Below, piece after piece: positions 1-6,540 of a DNA stretch of 11,396 nt. The stretch is from NCBI GenBank assembly GCA_027310505.1, contig DAIDAS010000110.1, positions 1-11,396 of the forward strand. Direction: 5' to 3'. Under the pieces are notes generated by a model, which was not told where the DNA came from, did no database searches, and worked only from the letters and a program-made list of their open reading frames with translations. Both the position numbers and the translations under genes were made by a program. The DNA is from a bacterium. GTDB lineage: Bacteria > Pseudomonadota > Gammaproteobacteria > Burkholderiales > Methylophilaceae. Every line of letters starts with the position of its first letter. Position 1 is the stretch's first letter.

Positions 1-35
1 AATCCCAACAGCAATGGCAGCAAAAATCGGTTCAT
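1..35 (-). CDS. Possible start of an exported or membrane protein (partial)
   Basis: An ATG at 33-35 opens a frame that stays open to the window edge and reads MNRFLLPLLLG, which looks like the n-region and start of the h-region of a signal peptide or a first membrane helix. Upstream there is only a weak AGG about 9 bases away, so the start is not well supported. It lies 46 bases after the stop of the YHS membrane protein and on the same strand. In metal-efflux loci a TolC-like or RND component could follow here, but eleven codons cannot show this. Confidence 0.3.
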   Translation of the reverse strand, partial: MNRFLLPLLLG

Positions 36-81
36 GCTGCTTAGCCTGCCGCGCGATTTGCGAAGAACATAGTGCAGATCA

Positions 82-429
82 TTAACAGCATCCCCCATGC
101 CTATGGCTGTGCTCCTCCTCATGTTCGTCGTGTGCTTTAGCAGCATATTGCTCTGGCGCCGCCTCAAATCGATCCCGATTTTCTTTGGAAGCGAAATAGT
201 AGGTTTTGCCTTGATATACGGTTGCCGCCGCAATGGTCATATCCACCGTCTCTCCGCTCACAGGATCAACATTGGCCTTGGTTACTGATTGGGGAACGTC
301 TCCTTCATGTCCCCCCCCATGTTGGTGGCTGCCACCACCGAATCCACCCCCCATGCCACTCCGGTACATCCAGTAGACCAAGCCTACAAGCAATAAGACA
401 AACCACCAGTTTTGACTGATCCATGCCAT
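82..429 (-). CDS. Membrane-anchored degenerate YHS-domain protein with His/Cys tail
   Basis: This 115-residue protein has one N-terminal membrane helix (about residues 6-22, rich in Trp and Leu), a Gly/His linker (24-43), a YHS-like domain (about 53-96) and a C-terminal tail with five histidines ending in Cys-Cys (H100, H103, H107, H109, H111, C114, C115). The YHS core is recognisable from DPVSGE (55-60), the aromatic YYF (77-79) and the F88 position. However, the usual DPVCGM cysteine and methionine are Ser58 and Glu60, and the later CxxxC pair is Ala80 and Asn84. The classical metal ligands are therefore gone, and binding, if any, would move to the His-rich linker and tail. The topology of the soluble part is not certain; a helix this close to the N-terminus could leave it on either side. 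The start is set by AAAGGAGG at 438-445, 8 bases upstream and overlapping the preceding stop codon. It follows the His-rich secreted protein by 14 bases and probably shares its transcript. Role inferred as metal binding or sequestration near CopA. Confidence 0.85.
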   Translation of the reverse strand: MAWISQNWWFVLLLVGLVYWMYRSGMGGGFGGGSHQHGGGHEGDVPQSVTKANVDPVSGETVDMTIAAATVYQGKTYYFASKENRDRFEAAPEQYAAKAHDEHEEEHSHRHGGCC

Positions 430-443
430 GATTCCTTCCTCCT

Positions 444-944
444 TTACTGCAAACGATAATCGAACAAGGCTTCGACAGGTTTGCCCTGTGTTCCTGCCGG
501 ACGCTGCACCTCGATCGCAATCCGATAAATGCCACTCCTTCGCAATGCAAAGAAATTTCCATAACTTCTACCCACATCACCCACATGCATGGGCTCAAGC
601 TCCTTGCGTATGCCAGCCGTCCCGAACTCGCCTATGGTTGCAACAACACTCGCATCCCTGATGCGCTGGCCATTTTTGTCAAAAAGCGCTACGATCAAGT
701 GATAGTCTTCCGGCTTGGCGTACAGGCCGTGATGCATGGTCTTTTCTTCATGGGTATCAGGGTGCTTACCCACGATCTCCGCAGGCATCAGACCGTAGTA
801 AACAGTGATGCCTCCCACCTCCTGGCTTTGCCCGGTTTCTACTCTTGGCGTGTGTCCAGCATCCCTGGCCCAGGTTACGCCACAAACCATTACCCCTAAC
901 ATCATCAATAGAGCGATAGTTCCTTGCACATGACGTTTAGACAT
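444..944 (-). CDS. Secreted His-rich protein of unknown function, metal locus
   Basis: This 166-residue protein begins with a Sec signal peptide: basic MSKRH, a hydrophobic core at about 8-24, and a likely signal peptidase I site after WA (25-26). Cys21 is not in a proper lipobox (VMVC), so I do not call it a lipoprotein. The mature part has a histidine-rich stretch with H61, H65, H71, H72 and H82, then alternating beta-like segments (DYHLIVALFD, GIYRIAIEVQRP) that suggest a beta-sandwich fold, and a Met-His in the middle (ELEPMHVGD). I do not recognise the family with certainty. Periplasmic location plus position 57 bases after copA suggests a metal chaperone or sink, but this is inference. 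A longer in-frame start exists at 983, but the ATG at 942-944 is preceded by a near-perfect AAGGAGG six bases away, so I use it. The gene ends 14 bases before the degenerate YHS protein. Confidence 0.85.
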   Translation of the reverse strand: MSKRHVQGTIALLMMLGVMVCGVTWARDAGHTPRVETGQSQEVGGITVYYGLMPAEIVGKHPDTHEEKTMHHGLYAKPEDYHLIVALFDKNGQRIRDASVVATIGEFGTAGIRKELEPMHVGDVGRSYGNFFALRRSGIYRIAIEVQRPAGTQGKPVEALFDYRLQ

Positions 945-950
945 GATGAA

Positions 951-957
951 CCTCCTT
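951..957 (-). promoter_or_regulatory. Strong ribosome binding site deciding the start at 944
   Basis: On the minus strand this reads AAGGAGG with a six-base spacer to the ATG at 942-944. It is the strongest Shine-Dalgarno sequence in the window. It fixes the start of the secreted His-rich protein, removing 13 residues from the longest possible frame and placing the signal peptide directly at the N-terminus. Confidence 0.85.
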
Positions 958-1001
958 AAGTCAGCTTTTCCAAAACCAAACAAGCTCCAAAAATCTATTT
1001 T

Positions 1002-3329
1002 TCATAACTTCACCCGTTTCAGCAGCGCCGAATTCACGATCACCGACAGCGAGCTCAAGGCCATTGCCGCCGCTGCGATGATGGGGTTGAGGAACCCAAG
1101 CGCTGCCACCGGTACGCCGATGGCGTTGTAGATGAATGCCCAGAACAGGTTCTGCTTGATCTTGCGCATGGTGGCTCGGGAAAGATTGATCCCAGCCACC
1201 ACATCCCGCACATCGTTCTTCACCAGAATGATGCCGCCGGTTTCCTTGGCCACGTCCGAGCCTGAACCGATGGCAATGCCGATGTCGGCGGCGGCCAGCG
1301 CCGGGGCGTCGTTGACGCCATCGCCCACCATGGCTACCACCTTGCCCTGCTTCTGCAAATCCTGGATCACGTGCGCCTTGTCGGAGGGCAATACCTCGGC
1401 AATGATGCGGGAAATGCCGAGCTGTGCGGCGATGGCATCGGCGGTGCGCCGGTTGTCACCGGTCAGCATGACGACCTCGACACCGATGCCTTTCAAGGCC
1501 TCGACTGCTTCCTGCGCTTCCGGCTTGAGCGTGTCAGCCACGGCCACCACGCCGGCCAGCTTGCCGTCGCAGCCGACCAGCATGGCGGTCTTGCCCTCGG
1601 TTTCCAGTCGCGTCAGCAAGGATTCCGCATCCGAGACAGCAATGGATTCGCGCTCGAACAGGCGGCGATTGCCCAGAAGGAGTTTTTTGCCATCGACTTC
1701 GCCCCTGATGCCATGACCGGGAATCGCCTCGAATCCGGTCACCGGCGGGACATCCAGGCTCCGATGCTGGGCGGCACGCACGATGGCCTCGCCCAGCGGG
1801 TGTTCGGAGCCGACCTCTACGGCTGCGGCGAAGCGCAGTACGGTCGTCTCGTCGAAGCCGCCAAGCGGCAGGATGTCAGTCACCGCCGGTTCACCTTTCG
1901 TCAGCGTACCGGTCTTGTCGAATACCACGGTATTGAGATTCTGCGCACGCTCCAGAATTTCACCGCCGCGAATCAGGATGCCCGATTCCGCACCACGTCC
2001 AACGCCCACCATCAATGCCGCCGGGGTGGCGATACCGAGTGCGCAGGGGCAGGCAATGATGAGCACGGCGATGAAGGCGAGCAGCCCCTGCGGGAAATTG
2101 CCGGCCAGCCACCATGCGGCGAAGGCAAGCACAGCTGCACCAACCACCGCCGGCACGAAATAGCCGGTGACCTTGTCCGCCAGCCGTTGGATCGGCGCGC
2201 TGGATGCCTGCGCTTCTTCCACCATCTTGATGATCTGTGCCAGCGCTGTTTCTGCGCCCACGCGCGTCGCCTTGAAGCGGAACATGCCGGTGCGATTGAG
2301 CGTGCCGCCGATGACCTGGCTGCCTGAGGTTTTTTCTACCGGCATCGACTCGCCGGTGAGCATGGACTCGTCCACCGAAGAATCGCCCTCCAGCACCGTG
2401 CCGTCGGTGGGAATCTTCTCGCCCGGCCGCACCACGATCACTTCATCCACCATCACGCTTTCCGCCGGCACTTCCATTTCCTGGCCTTCCCGCACCACGC
2501 GAGCGGTGGCGGGTTTCAGATCGAGCAGCTTGCGCACCGCGGCGGAAGAGTGCTTCTTGATAATTTCCTCCATGTATTTGCCGAGCAGCACGAAGGCAAT
2601 GATGACCGCCGACACCTCGAAGTAGACATTGCGCTCCTCCACCTTGACCGGCAGCACCTCGGGAAAGAACAGTACCGCCACACTGTAGAAATAGGCGACG
2701 GTCGTACCCAATGCGATCAGGAAGTCCATGTTGATGGCGCGAGAGCGGATGGCGGTCCAGGCGCCCTTGTAGAAGCTCCAGCCGCCGATGAACTGCACTG
2801 GCGTCACCAACAGGAACAGCCACATCCCCCAGGTAAACCAGGGCAAGGCCGGGATCGGCACCCAAGTGACGATGGTGGCGCCGGTCGCCAGCGCAAGGAA
2901 CGCCCCGGCGCGCATGATGGCCAGCGCCACCACCCCGGTCAGGGCGATCATGACGCGGGTTCGCATGGCCTTGAGCTCGGTTTCCGGAGACTCGAAGGTG
3001 CGTTGACAGCCCACGCTGCAGAAGTAATAGGCCCGCCCGGCGCGCTCGGACTTCAGTGCCGAGGCCTTGTCCACTACCATGCCGCAGATCGGGTCCTTGG
3101 CCATTTCCTTGGGGGATTTTCCGGCCTTGGCTTCATGCATGGCATGGTCGTGATGCTCATGTGCATGAGTTTCTGCGGGTTTGTCCGTTTTGACATACTT
3201 GCTAGGGTTGGCCTCGAAATCATGCTGGCATTTCGAAGAACAAAAGAAGTACTTGACGTCCTGATGGGTGATGCTGCCTGCCGCAGCCTTTTCATCCACT
3301 GTCATACCGCATACTGGGTCAATAGCCAT
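1002..3329 (-). CDS. copA: Cu(I)-exporting P1B-type ATPase with two N-terminal YHS domains
   Basis: This 775-residue inner-membrane ATPase should pump Cu(I) (or Ag(I)) out of the cytoplasm. The N-terminus carries two YHS fingers instead of the usual HMA domains: DPVCGM at 4-9 with C30 and C34, and DPICGM at 79-84 with C104 and C108. They are joined by a His-rich linker (HAHEHHDHAMH, 55-65). Next come the membrane helices, the TGE phosphatase loop (T325-G326-E327), the ion-site CPC (427-429), phosphorylated Asp in DKTGT (D471), the HP motif (510-511) and GDGVND (669-674). The last two helices hold Y734-N735 and M756xxSS, the residues that mark the Cu(I) subgroup (P1B-1), so substrate assignment is fairly firm. 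The start at 3327-3329 has AAAGGA (3336-3341) six bases upstream. It lies 55 bases after the small YHS gene and 57 before the secreted His-rich gene. The body of the gene is clearly richer in G+C than the upstream YHS gene. I saw no CueR-type operator in the short upstream gap, so expression probably depends on an upstream promoter. Confidence 0.96.
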   Translation of the reverse strand: MAIDPVCGMTVDEKAAAGSITHQDVKYFFCSSKCQHDFEANPSKYVKTDKPAETHAHEHHDHAMHEAKAGKSPKEMAKDPICGMVVDKASALKSERAGRAYYFCSVGCQRTFESPETELKAMRTRVMIALTGVVALAIMRAGAFLALATGATIVTWVPIPALPWFTWGMWLFLLVTPVQFIGGWSFYKGAWTAIRSRAINMDFLIALGTTVAYFYSVAVLFFPEVLPVKVEERNVYFEVSAVIIAFVLLGKYMEEIIKKHSSAAVRKLLDLKPATARVVREGQEMEVPAESVMVDEVIVVRPGEKIPTDGTVLEGDSSVDESMLTGESMPVEKTSGSQVIGGTLNRTGMFRFKATRVGAETALAQIIKMVEEAQASSAPIQRLADKVTGYFVPAVVGAAVLAFAAWWLAGNFPQGLLAFIAVLIIACPCALGIATPAALMVGVGRGAESGILIRGGEILERAQNLNTVVFDKTGTLTKGEPAVTDILPLGGFDETTVLRFAAAVEVGSEHPLGEAIVRAAQHRSLDVPPVTGFEAIPGHGIRGEVDGKKLLLGNRRLFERESIAVSDAESLLTRLETEGKTAMLVGCDGKLAGVVAVADTLKPEAQEAVEALKGIGVEVVMLTGDNRRTADAIAAQLGISRIIAEVLPSDKAHVIQDLQKQGKVVAMVGDGVNDAPALAAADIGIAIGSGSDVAKETGGIILVKNDVRDVVAGINLSRATMRKIKQNLFWAFIYNAIGVPVAALGFLNPIIAAAAMALSSLSVIVNSALLKRVKL

Positions 3330-3384
3330 AATCGTTCCTTTCAGTGTTATTTTTCATCTTGCAATAAATCATCGCCATGTCTGA

Positions 3385-3876
3385 CTAATGTCCATGAATA
3401 TGCTTTGACATATGTACTTCAAGACTGCCAACTTCAAGCTCTTCCTCGTAATGCACGAAAGCTCGACGCAAATGTTCTGACCACCCTTCACCTAACTGAA
3501 CGCCGATTTCCCCCAACTTTATTTCGATTTGCTTGGCAGTTGCCTGCATCAAGTCATAAGTAATCAATATCTTGTCTGAAGTGACTTCAATGGACTTGAT
3601 ACCCATCATTGCTTCCAATGCATTGGTCAATCGATCAGCCTGAGACTGGGACAGGGGTGCGTCCAGTCCAAGCCTCCGTTGCTTGAGCACCTCCAAGCCT
3701 TCTTGTTTCGGCGCTTTCTGGCCTGGAAAGCCAATATAAAGATGGGGGGTCGCGAGAAAGCGATCCCGACACTGGGCCGAGCAGAAGGCATAGCTCGACT
3801 GTAAATATTCGGTTGTGCACTGCTGAGAATCTACCTCCATGCCGCACACGGGATCTTTAACCAGTATTTTTTTCAT
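3385..3876 (-). CDS. Small YHS-domain protein with HMA-like C-terminal domain
   Basis: This 163-residue protein has no signal peptide and is presumably cytoplasmic. Residues 8-45 form a complete YHS finger: DPVCGM (8-13) with C11, then FCSAQC with C32 and C36, and the conserved F40. YHS fingers bind soft or transition metals in the copper-resistance proteins where they occur. After a linker, residues about 75-140 follow an alpha-beta-beta-alpha-beta order (helix near SQADRLTNALEAM, strands IEVTS and KILITYD, helix TAKQIEIKLGEIG). This resembles a heavy-metal-associated ferredoxin-like fold, but the metal loop has no CxxC. The end of the protein is acidic and then His-containing (HIHGH). The start at 3874-3876 overlaps the stop of the MFS gene by four bases (ATGA), with AAGGA at 3884-3888, so translation is probably coupled. 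It precedes copA by 55 bases. A metallochaperone or docking partner for CopA is a reasonable inference. Local G+C is low compared with copA. Confidence 0.88.
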   Translation of the reverse strand: MKKILVKDPVCGMEVDSQQCTTEYLQSSYAFCSAQCRDRFLATPHLYIGFPGQKAPKQEGLEVLKQRRLGLDAPLSQSQADRLTNALEAMMGIKSIEVTSDKILITYDLMQATAKQIEIKLGEIGVQLGEGWSEHLRRAFVHYEEELEVGSLEVHMSKHIHGH

Positions 3877-5180
3877 GATCTTTTCCTTACATTAAAGAGG
3901 CTTTGGGTTCTTGCGCTTCCGTCAATCACAATGGGAGTGCGCATGCCTGGTACTAGCACGCGCGGCAACCGGAACCCCACCAGGATTCCCAGACCAACGA
4001 GACCGGCAGCCATAAAGAACGATGTACCGGGGATGACAGCATTGAAGAAAACGCCGCCAAACGCCGACCCTGTAGTAATGCCAAGACTGGCTGCAGCCGT
4101 CTGCTTACCAAGTTCCCATCCCTGGGCATGGCCAGCCTTGGCCGAAATCCAGTAGGTCAGGATAGGAGACAGGATTCCGGCGCTGGCAGCGATTGCGCCA
4201 GTCACGATCAGCGTCGCAAAGAAATCAGGAACCCAGGCGATGGCGAACAACCCGGCTGAAAGCACGGCCAGCGCGGGGATGATAAGCCAGCGGGTCGCAT
4301 CCGGCCGGATCCATGGCGAAAAAATGATAGCCTGCATCACGAACATGACGAGGCTGCACTCGGTGAACATCAGTGCGATCTGATACGGGGTCAAATTGAG
4401 TTCCTGCTTACCGAGCAGGACAAGCCCGACCTCAAAGGCACCGACCCCGGCCGAAACGATAAAGGAAAGTATGAACATTTTCTGCATAAGCCATGTAGGA
4501 AGTTCGGTTGAAGAAACCGCATCCTTCGGAGAGCAATTCTGGCCATTGCCTGCTGGGACGGCATAGGTAACAGTGGCGGCAGCAATGAAAGCGAGCGATG
4601 CCCCCGCAGTGAGCGGGATTGCGACAGTCCCTGACGGCAATAAACCAGATAGGGAACTGACTGCCAAGCGTGTCACACTCACACCCAGCATTGGCCCAAG
4701 CAGAAATCCAATGATGCCAGCCATGCTGACGAACGCGAGCTTTCGGCCGCGTGCCTCCTCTGACATTGGAAAATGCCCGACTGCTGCCGCCGCGACCGGA
4801 GTCACTGCTGCGGCAAACAGGCCGCTGAGGAATCGTTCGGTATAGACGGCAGCAATGCTATCGATGAAAGAAAAAACCAGCATGGTGACCGCGAAACCCA
4901 ACAGCCCGGTCAACAGAATGCTGCGCGGGCCAAACCGGTCGGACAGGCGGCCCCAGACAGGGGCGAACAGGAAAAGCGCGAGAGTGTAATCCGCGGTCAG
5001 CAACCCGGTATGGCGGGCGATTTGCGCCGCCCCGGCCGCCGTTCCCAGTAGCCGCTCAATCAAATAGGGCAGCAATGGCAAGACGATGCCGAACCCGGCC
5101 GATACTGTAAAAACAGAGAGCAGGAGCGCCGCCAGTGTCGTCCTTGGCAAGCCATCTGAAGTCTGCGGATAGGTTCTCAT
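3873..5180 (-). CDS. MFS exporter, TetA/multidrug-like
   Basis: This 435-residue inner-membrane protein of the major facilitator superfamily shows about 12 hydrophobic segments. MFS motif A lies between helices 2 and 3 (GRLSDRFGPR, 77-86), and the first helix holds GFGIVLPLLPYL (29-40), typical of proton-driven TetA and related drug-efflux carriers. Length is normal for the family. The substrate cannot be read from the sequence; with neighbouring metal genes it could be a drug, a siderophore-like ligand or a metal complex. A longer frame begins at 5324 but would read through the end of the CFA synthase gene with no hydrophobic or conserved content. The ATG at 5178-5180 has AGAGGGG at 5186-5192, five bases upstream, and lies one base after the upstream stop. 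The end overlaps the YHS gene by ATGA, so CFA synthase, MFS and YHS genes form a tightly coupled translational unit. Confidence 0.92.
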   Translation of the reverse strand: MRTYPQTSDGLPRTTLAALLLSVFTVSAGFGIVLPLLPYLIERLLGTAAGAAQIARHTGLLTADYTLALFLFAPVWGRLSDRFGPRSILLTGLLGFAVTMLVFSFIDSIAAVYTERFLSGLFAAAVTPVAAAAVGHFPMSEEARGRKLAFVSMAGIIGFLLGPMLGVSVTRLAVSSLSGLLPSGTVAIPLTAGASLAFIAAATVTYAVPAGNGQNCSPKDAVSSTELPTWLMQKMFILSFIVSAGVGAFEVGLVLLGKQELNLTPYQIALMFTECSLVMFVMQAIIFSPWIRPDATRWLIIPALAVLSAGLFAIAWVPDFFATLIVTGAIAASAGILSPILTYWISAKAGHAQGWELGKQTAAASLGITTGSAFGGVFFNAVIPGTSFFMAAGLVGLGILVGFRLPRVLVPGMRTPIVIDGSARTQSLFNVRKRS

Positions 5181-5181
5181 C

Positions 5182-6510
5182 TCAGCCCCTCTGATATAGG
5201 TCGCGTCGGGTGAGTGGGACCGGGTTTGAGAACGGGCTACGCTTGGAAACCAGGATTTGGTATATCCCGGTAGTGCCTTCTTCAAACTGCATGGCGCAAG
5301 CCGCCATGTACAACCGCCAGACACGATAGACGGATTCGGTCACGTAGTTCAGCGCTTCTTCGTGCCGTGTTTCCAGGCGTCTCACCCATTCCCGCAATGT
5401 CAACGCATAATGTTGCCGCAACCCCTCGACATCATGGATCTCAAATCCGGCATCTTCCATGAGCTGTTGCACTGTGCTGACGGTGTCGAGTTGCCCATCC
5501 GGGAATACATAGCGATTGATGAATTCGGTCGCGGCGCTCTTTTTCCAACCGCCTTCATCGGTAGTGATGCCGTGGTTGAGGAACAATCCGCCTGGCTTCA
5601 GCATGCGATGGGCAATCGCAAAATATGTCGGCAGATTCTTCAGACCAACATGTTCGAACATGCCGACACTCACCAGTTTGTCAAAACTGCCTTCTCCCCG
5701 CAGGTCACGATAATCAAGCAGTTCCACGGAAACGCGGCCCTCCAGGCTACGGGACCTGATCGTCTGCTGCACATGGTGGTACTGGTTCTGGCTCAATGTG
5801 ATCCCATGCGCGGTCACGCCGTAATGCTCCGCAGCCCAACATATCAGCGCACCCCAGCCGCAACCGATATCGAGCAGCCGCTCGCCGGGCTGAAGCCGCA
5901 GTTTTCTGCAGATGTGGTCGAGTTTGTTGCATTGCGCCTCCTCCAAACTTTGGCCGGAAAGCTCGAAGTATGCGCAGGAATAGACCATCTGCCTGTCCAA
6001 CCATAAGGCGTAGAAATCATTGGAAACGTCGTAATGAAACGAGATGGAATGACGGTTGAGCTTCTTGCTCGATCTGGCTCCCAGCTTCTGTTCGAAGGTT
6101 TTTCTCCAGCGAGGCGCGACATCGGATATCGATACAGATTTAGGTGGGGTGATCCTGAGCGCTTTGGCTACAAGCATTGCCTTGTCAGCGAGGGACAATC
6201 GTAACGAAGCCAGGTGATGGCGCAAATTGACGGCGCTGTAGAGATCGCCATCAATATCGATCAGTCCTTGGAAATAGGATTCCGCCAGACGAAGCGGATT
6301 GCGCGACAGGATAATATCCCGAAAAGCCCTGGAGCATCGGAAGGTCAGCGAGAATTCGGGGTTCCCATGGCCAAAACGTACTTCGGAGCCGTCCCAGAGG
6401 CGTATTTGGATGATGCCTTCGTAATCCCGAAAAAGGAGATATAGAACATGATGAGCCGGACCAGAGCCAGAGTTTCCGGACTTAACGATCATTTCTGGGA
6501 AATCGGTCAT
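5182..6510 (-). CDS. cfa: Cyclopropane-fatty-acyl-phospholipid synthase family methyltransferase
   Basis: This 442-residue enzyme of the CFA synthase family uses S-adenosylmethionine to add a methylene (or, in some members, a methyl or other group) across the cis double bond of membrane phospholipid acyl chains. The N-terminal third (about 1-150) is the lipid-binding domain of this family. The family signature before the Rossmann domain is clear (SISFHYDVSNDFYALWLD, followed by YSCAYF). SAM-binding motif I is LDIGCGWG (213-220), followed by VGMFEHVG. Cys405 in ACAMQF sits where the active-site Cys of E. coli Cfa lies. Slightly longer than E. coli Cfa (382 residues), mostly in the N-terminal domain. 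An ATG at 6520-6522 would add four residues, but it has no ribosome site and itself overlaps GGAGG (6516-6520). The ATG at 6508-6510 sits five bases after that GGAGG. The gene follows the lycopene-cyclase-like gene by 30 bases and precedes the MFS gene by one, which suggests a shared membrane-related role. Confidence 0.93.
   Translation of the reverse strand: MTDFPEMIVKSGNSGSGPAHHVLYLLFRDYEGIIQIRLWDGSEVRFGHGNPEFSLTFRCSRAFRDIILSRNPLRLAESYFQGLIDIDGDLYSAVNLRHHLASLRLSLADKAMLVAKALRITPPKSVSISDVAPRWRKTFEQKLGARSSKKLNRHSISFHYDVSNDFYALWLDRQMVYSCAYFELSGQSLEEAQCNKLDHICRKLRLQPGERLLDIGCGWGALICWAAEHYGVTAHGITLSQNQYHHVQQTIRSRSLEGRVSVELLDYRDLRGEGSFDKLVSVGMFEHVGLKNLPTYFAIAHRMLKPGGLFLNHGITTDEGGWKKSAATEFINRYVFPDGQLDTVSTVQQLMEDAGFEIHDVEGLRQHYALTLREWVRRLETRHEEALNYVTESVYRVWRLYMAACAMQFEEGTTGIYQILVSKRSPFSNPVPLTRRDLYQRG
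5186..5192 (-). promoter_or_regulatory. Ribosome binding site for the MFS gene, inside the cfa 3' end
   Basis: Reads AGAGGGG on the minus strand, five bases before the ATG at 5178-5180. It lies within the last codons of the CFA synthase gene, so ribosomes finishing that gene reach the MFS start at once. It supports the short start and argues against the 48-residue longer frame. Confidence 0.7.
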
Positions 6511-6515
6511 TCTTG

Positions 6516-6520
6516 CCTCC
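6516..6520 (-). promoter_or_regulatory. Ribosome binding site deciding the cfa start
   Basis: Reads GGAGG on the minus strand with a five-base spacer to the ATG at 6508-6510. It partly overlaps the alternative upstream ATG at 6520-6522, which therefore is unlikely to be used. Confidence 0.75.
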
Positions 6521-6540
6521 ATGGAATAGCCACAAGCACA

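Noticed and set aside
945..1001. CueR-type or other metal operator between copA and the secreted protein gene
   Set aside because: I looked here and at 3330-3384 for MerR-family dyads with a long spacer and saw none.
989..1002. A/T palindrome just after the copA stop
   Set aside because: It is a six-base A/T-only stem with a two-base loop, too weak for a terminator, and likely chance in an AT-rich gap.
1371..2327. Long plus-strand open frame (318 codons) across copA
   Set aside because: It lies antisense to the GC-rich conserved ATPase core, shows no domain or hydrophobic pattern, and is what codon bias on the opposite strand produces.
2550..3563. Long plus-strand open frame (337 codons) across the copA 5' end and YHS gene
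   Set aside because: It crosses two well-supported minus-strand genes, has low-complexity His/Gly/Gln-rich content typical of antisense frames, and matches no family I know.
5181..5324. Upstream extension of the MFS gene by 48 residues
   Set aside because: The extra part overlaps the end of cfa, has no conserved or membrane content, and a good ribosome site supports the ATG at 5178-5180.
5257..6006. Plus-strand open frame (249 codons) within cfa
   Set aside because: It is wholly antisense to the CFA synthase motifs and has no ribosome site or recognisable domain.
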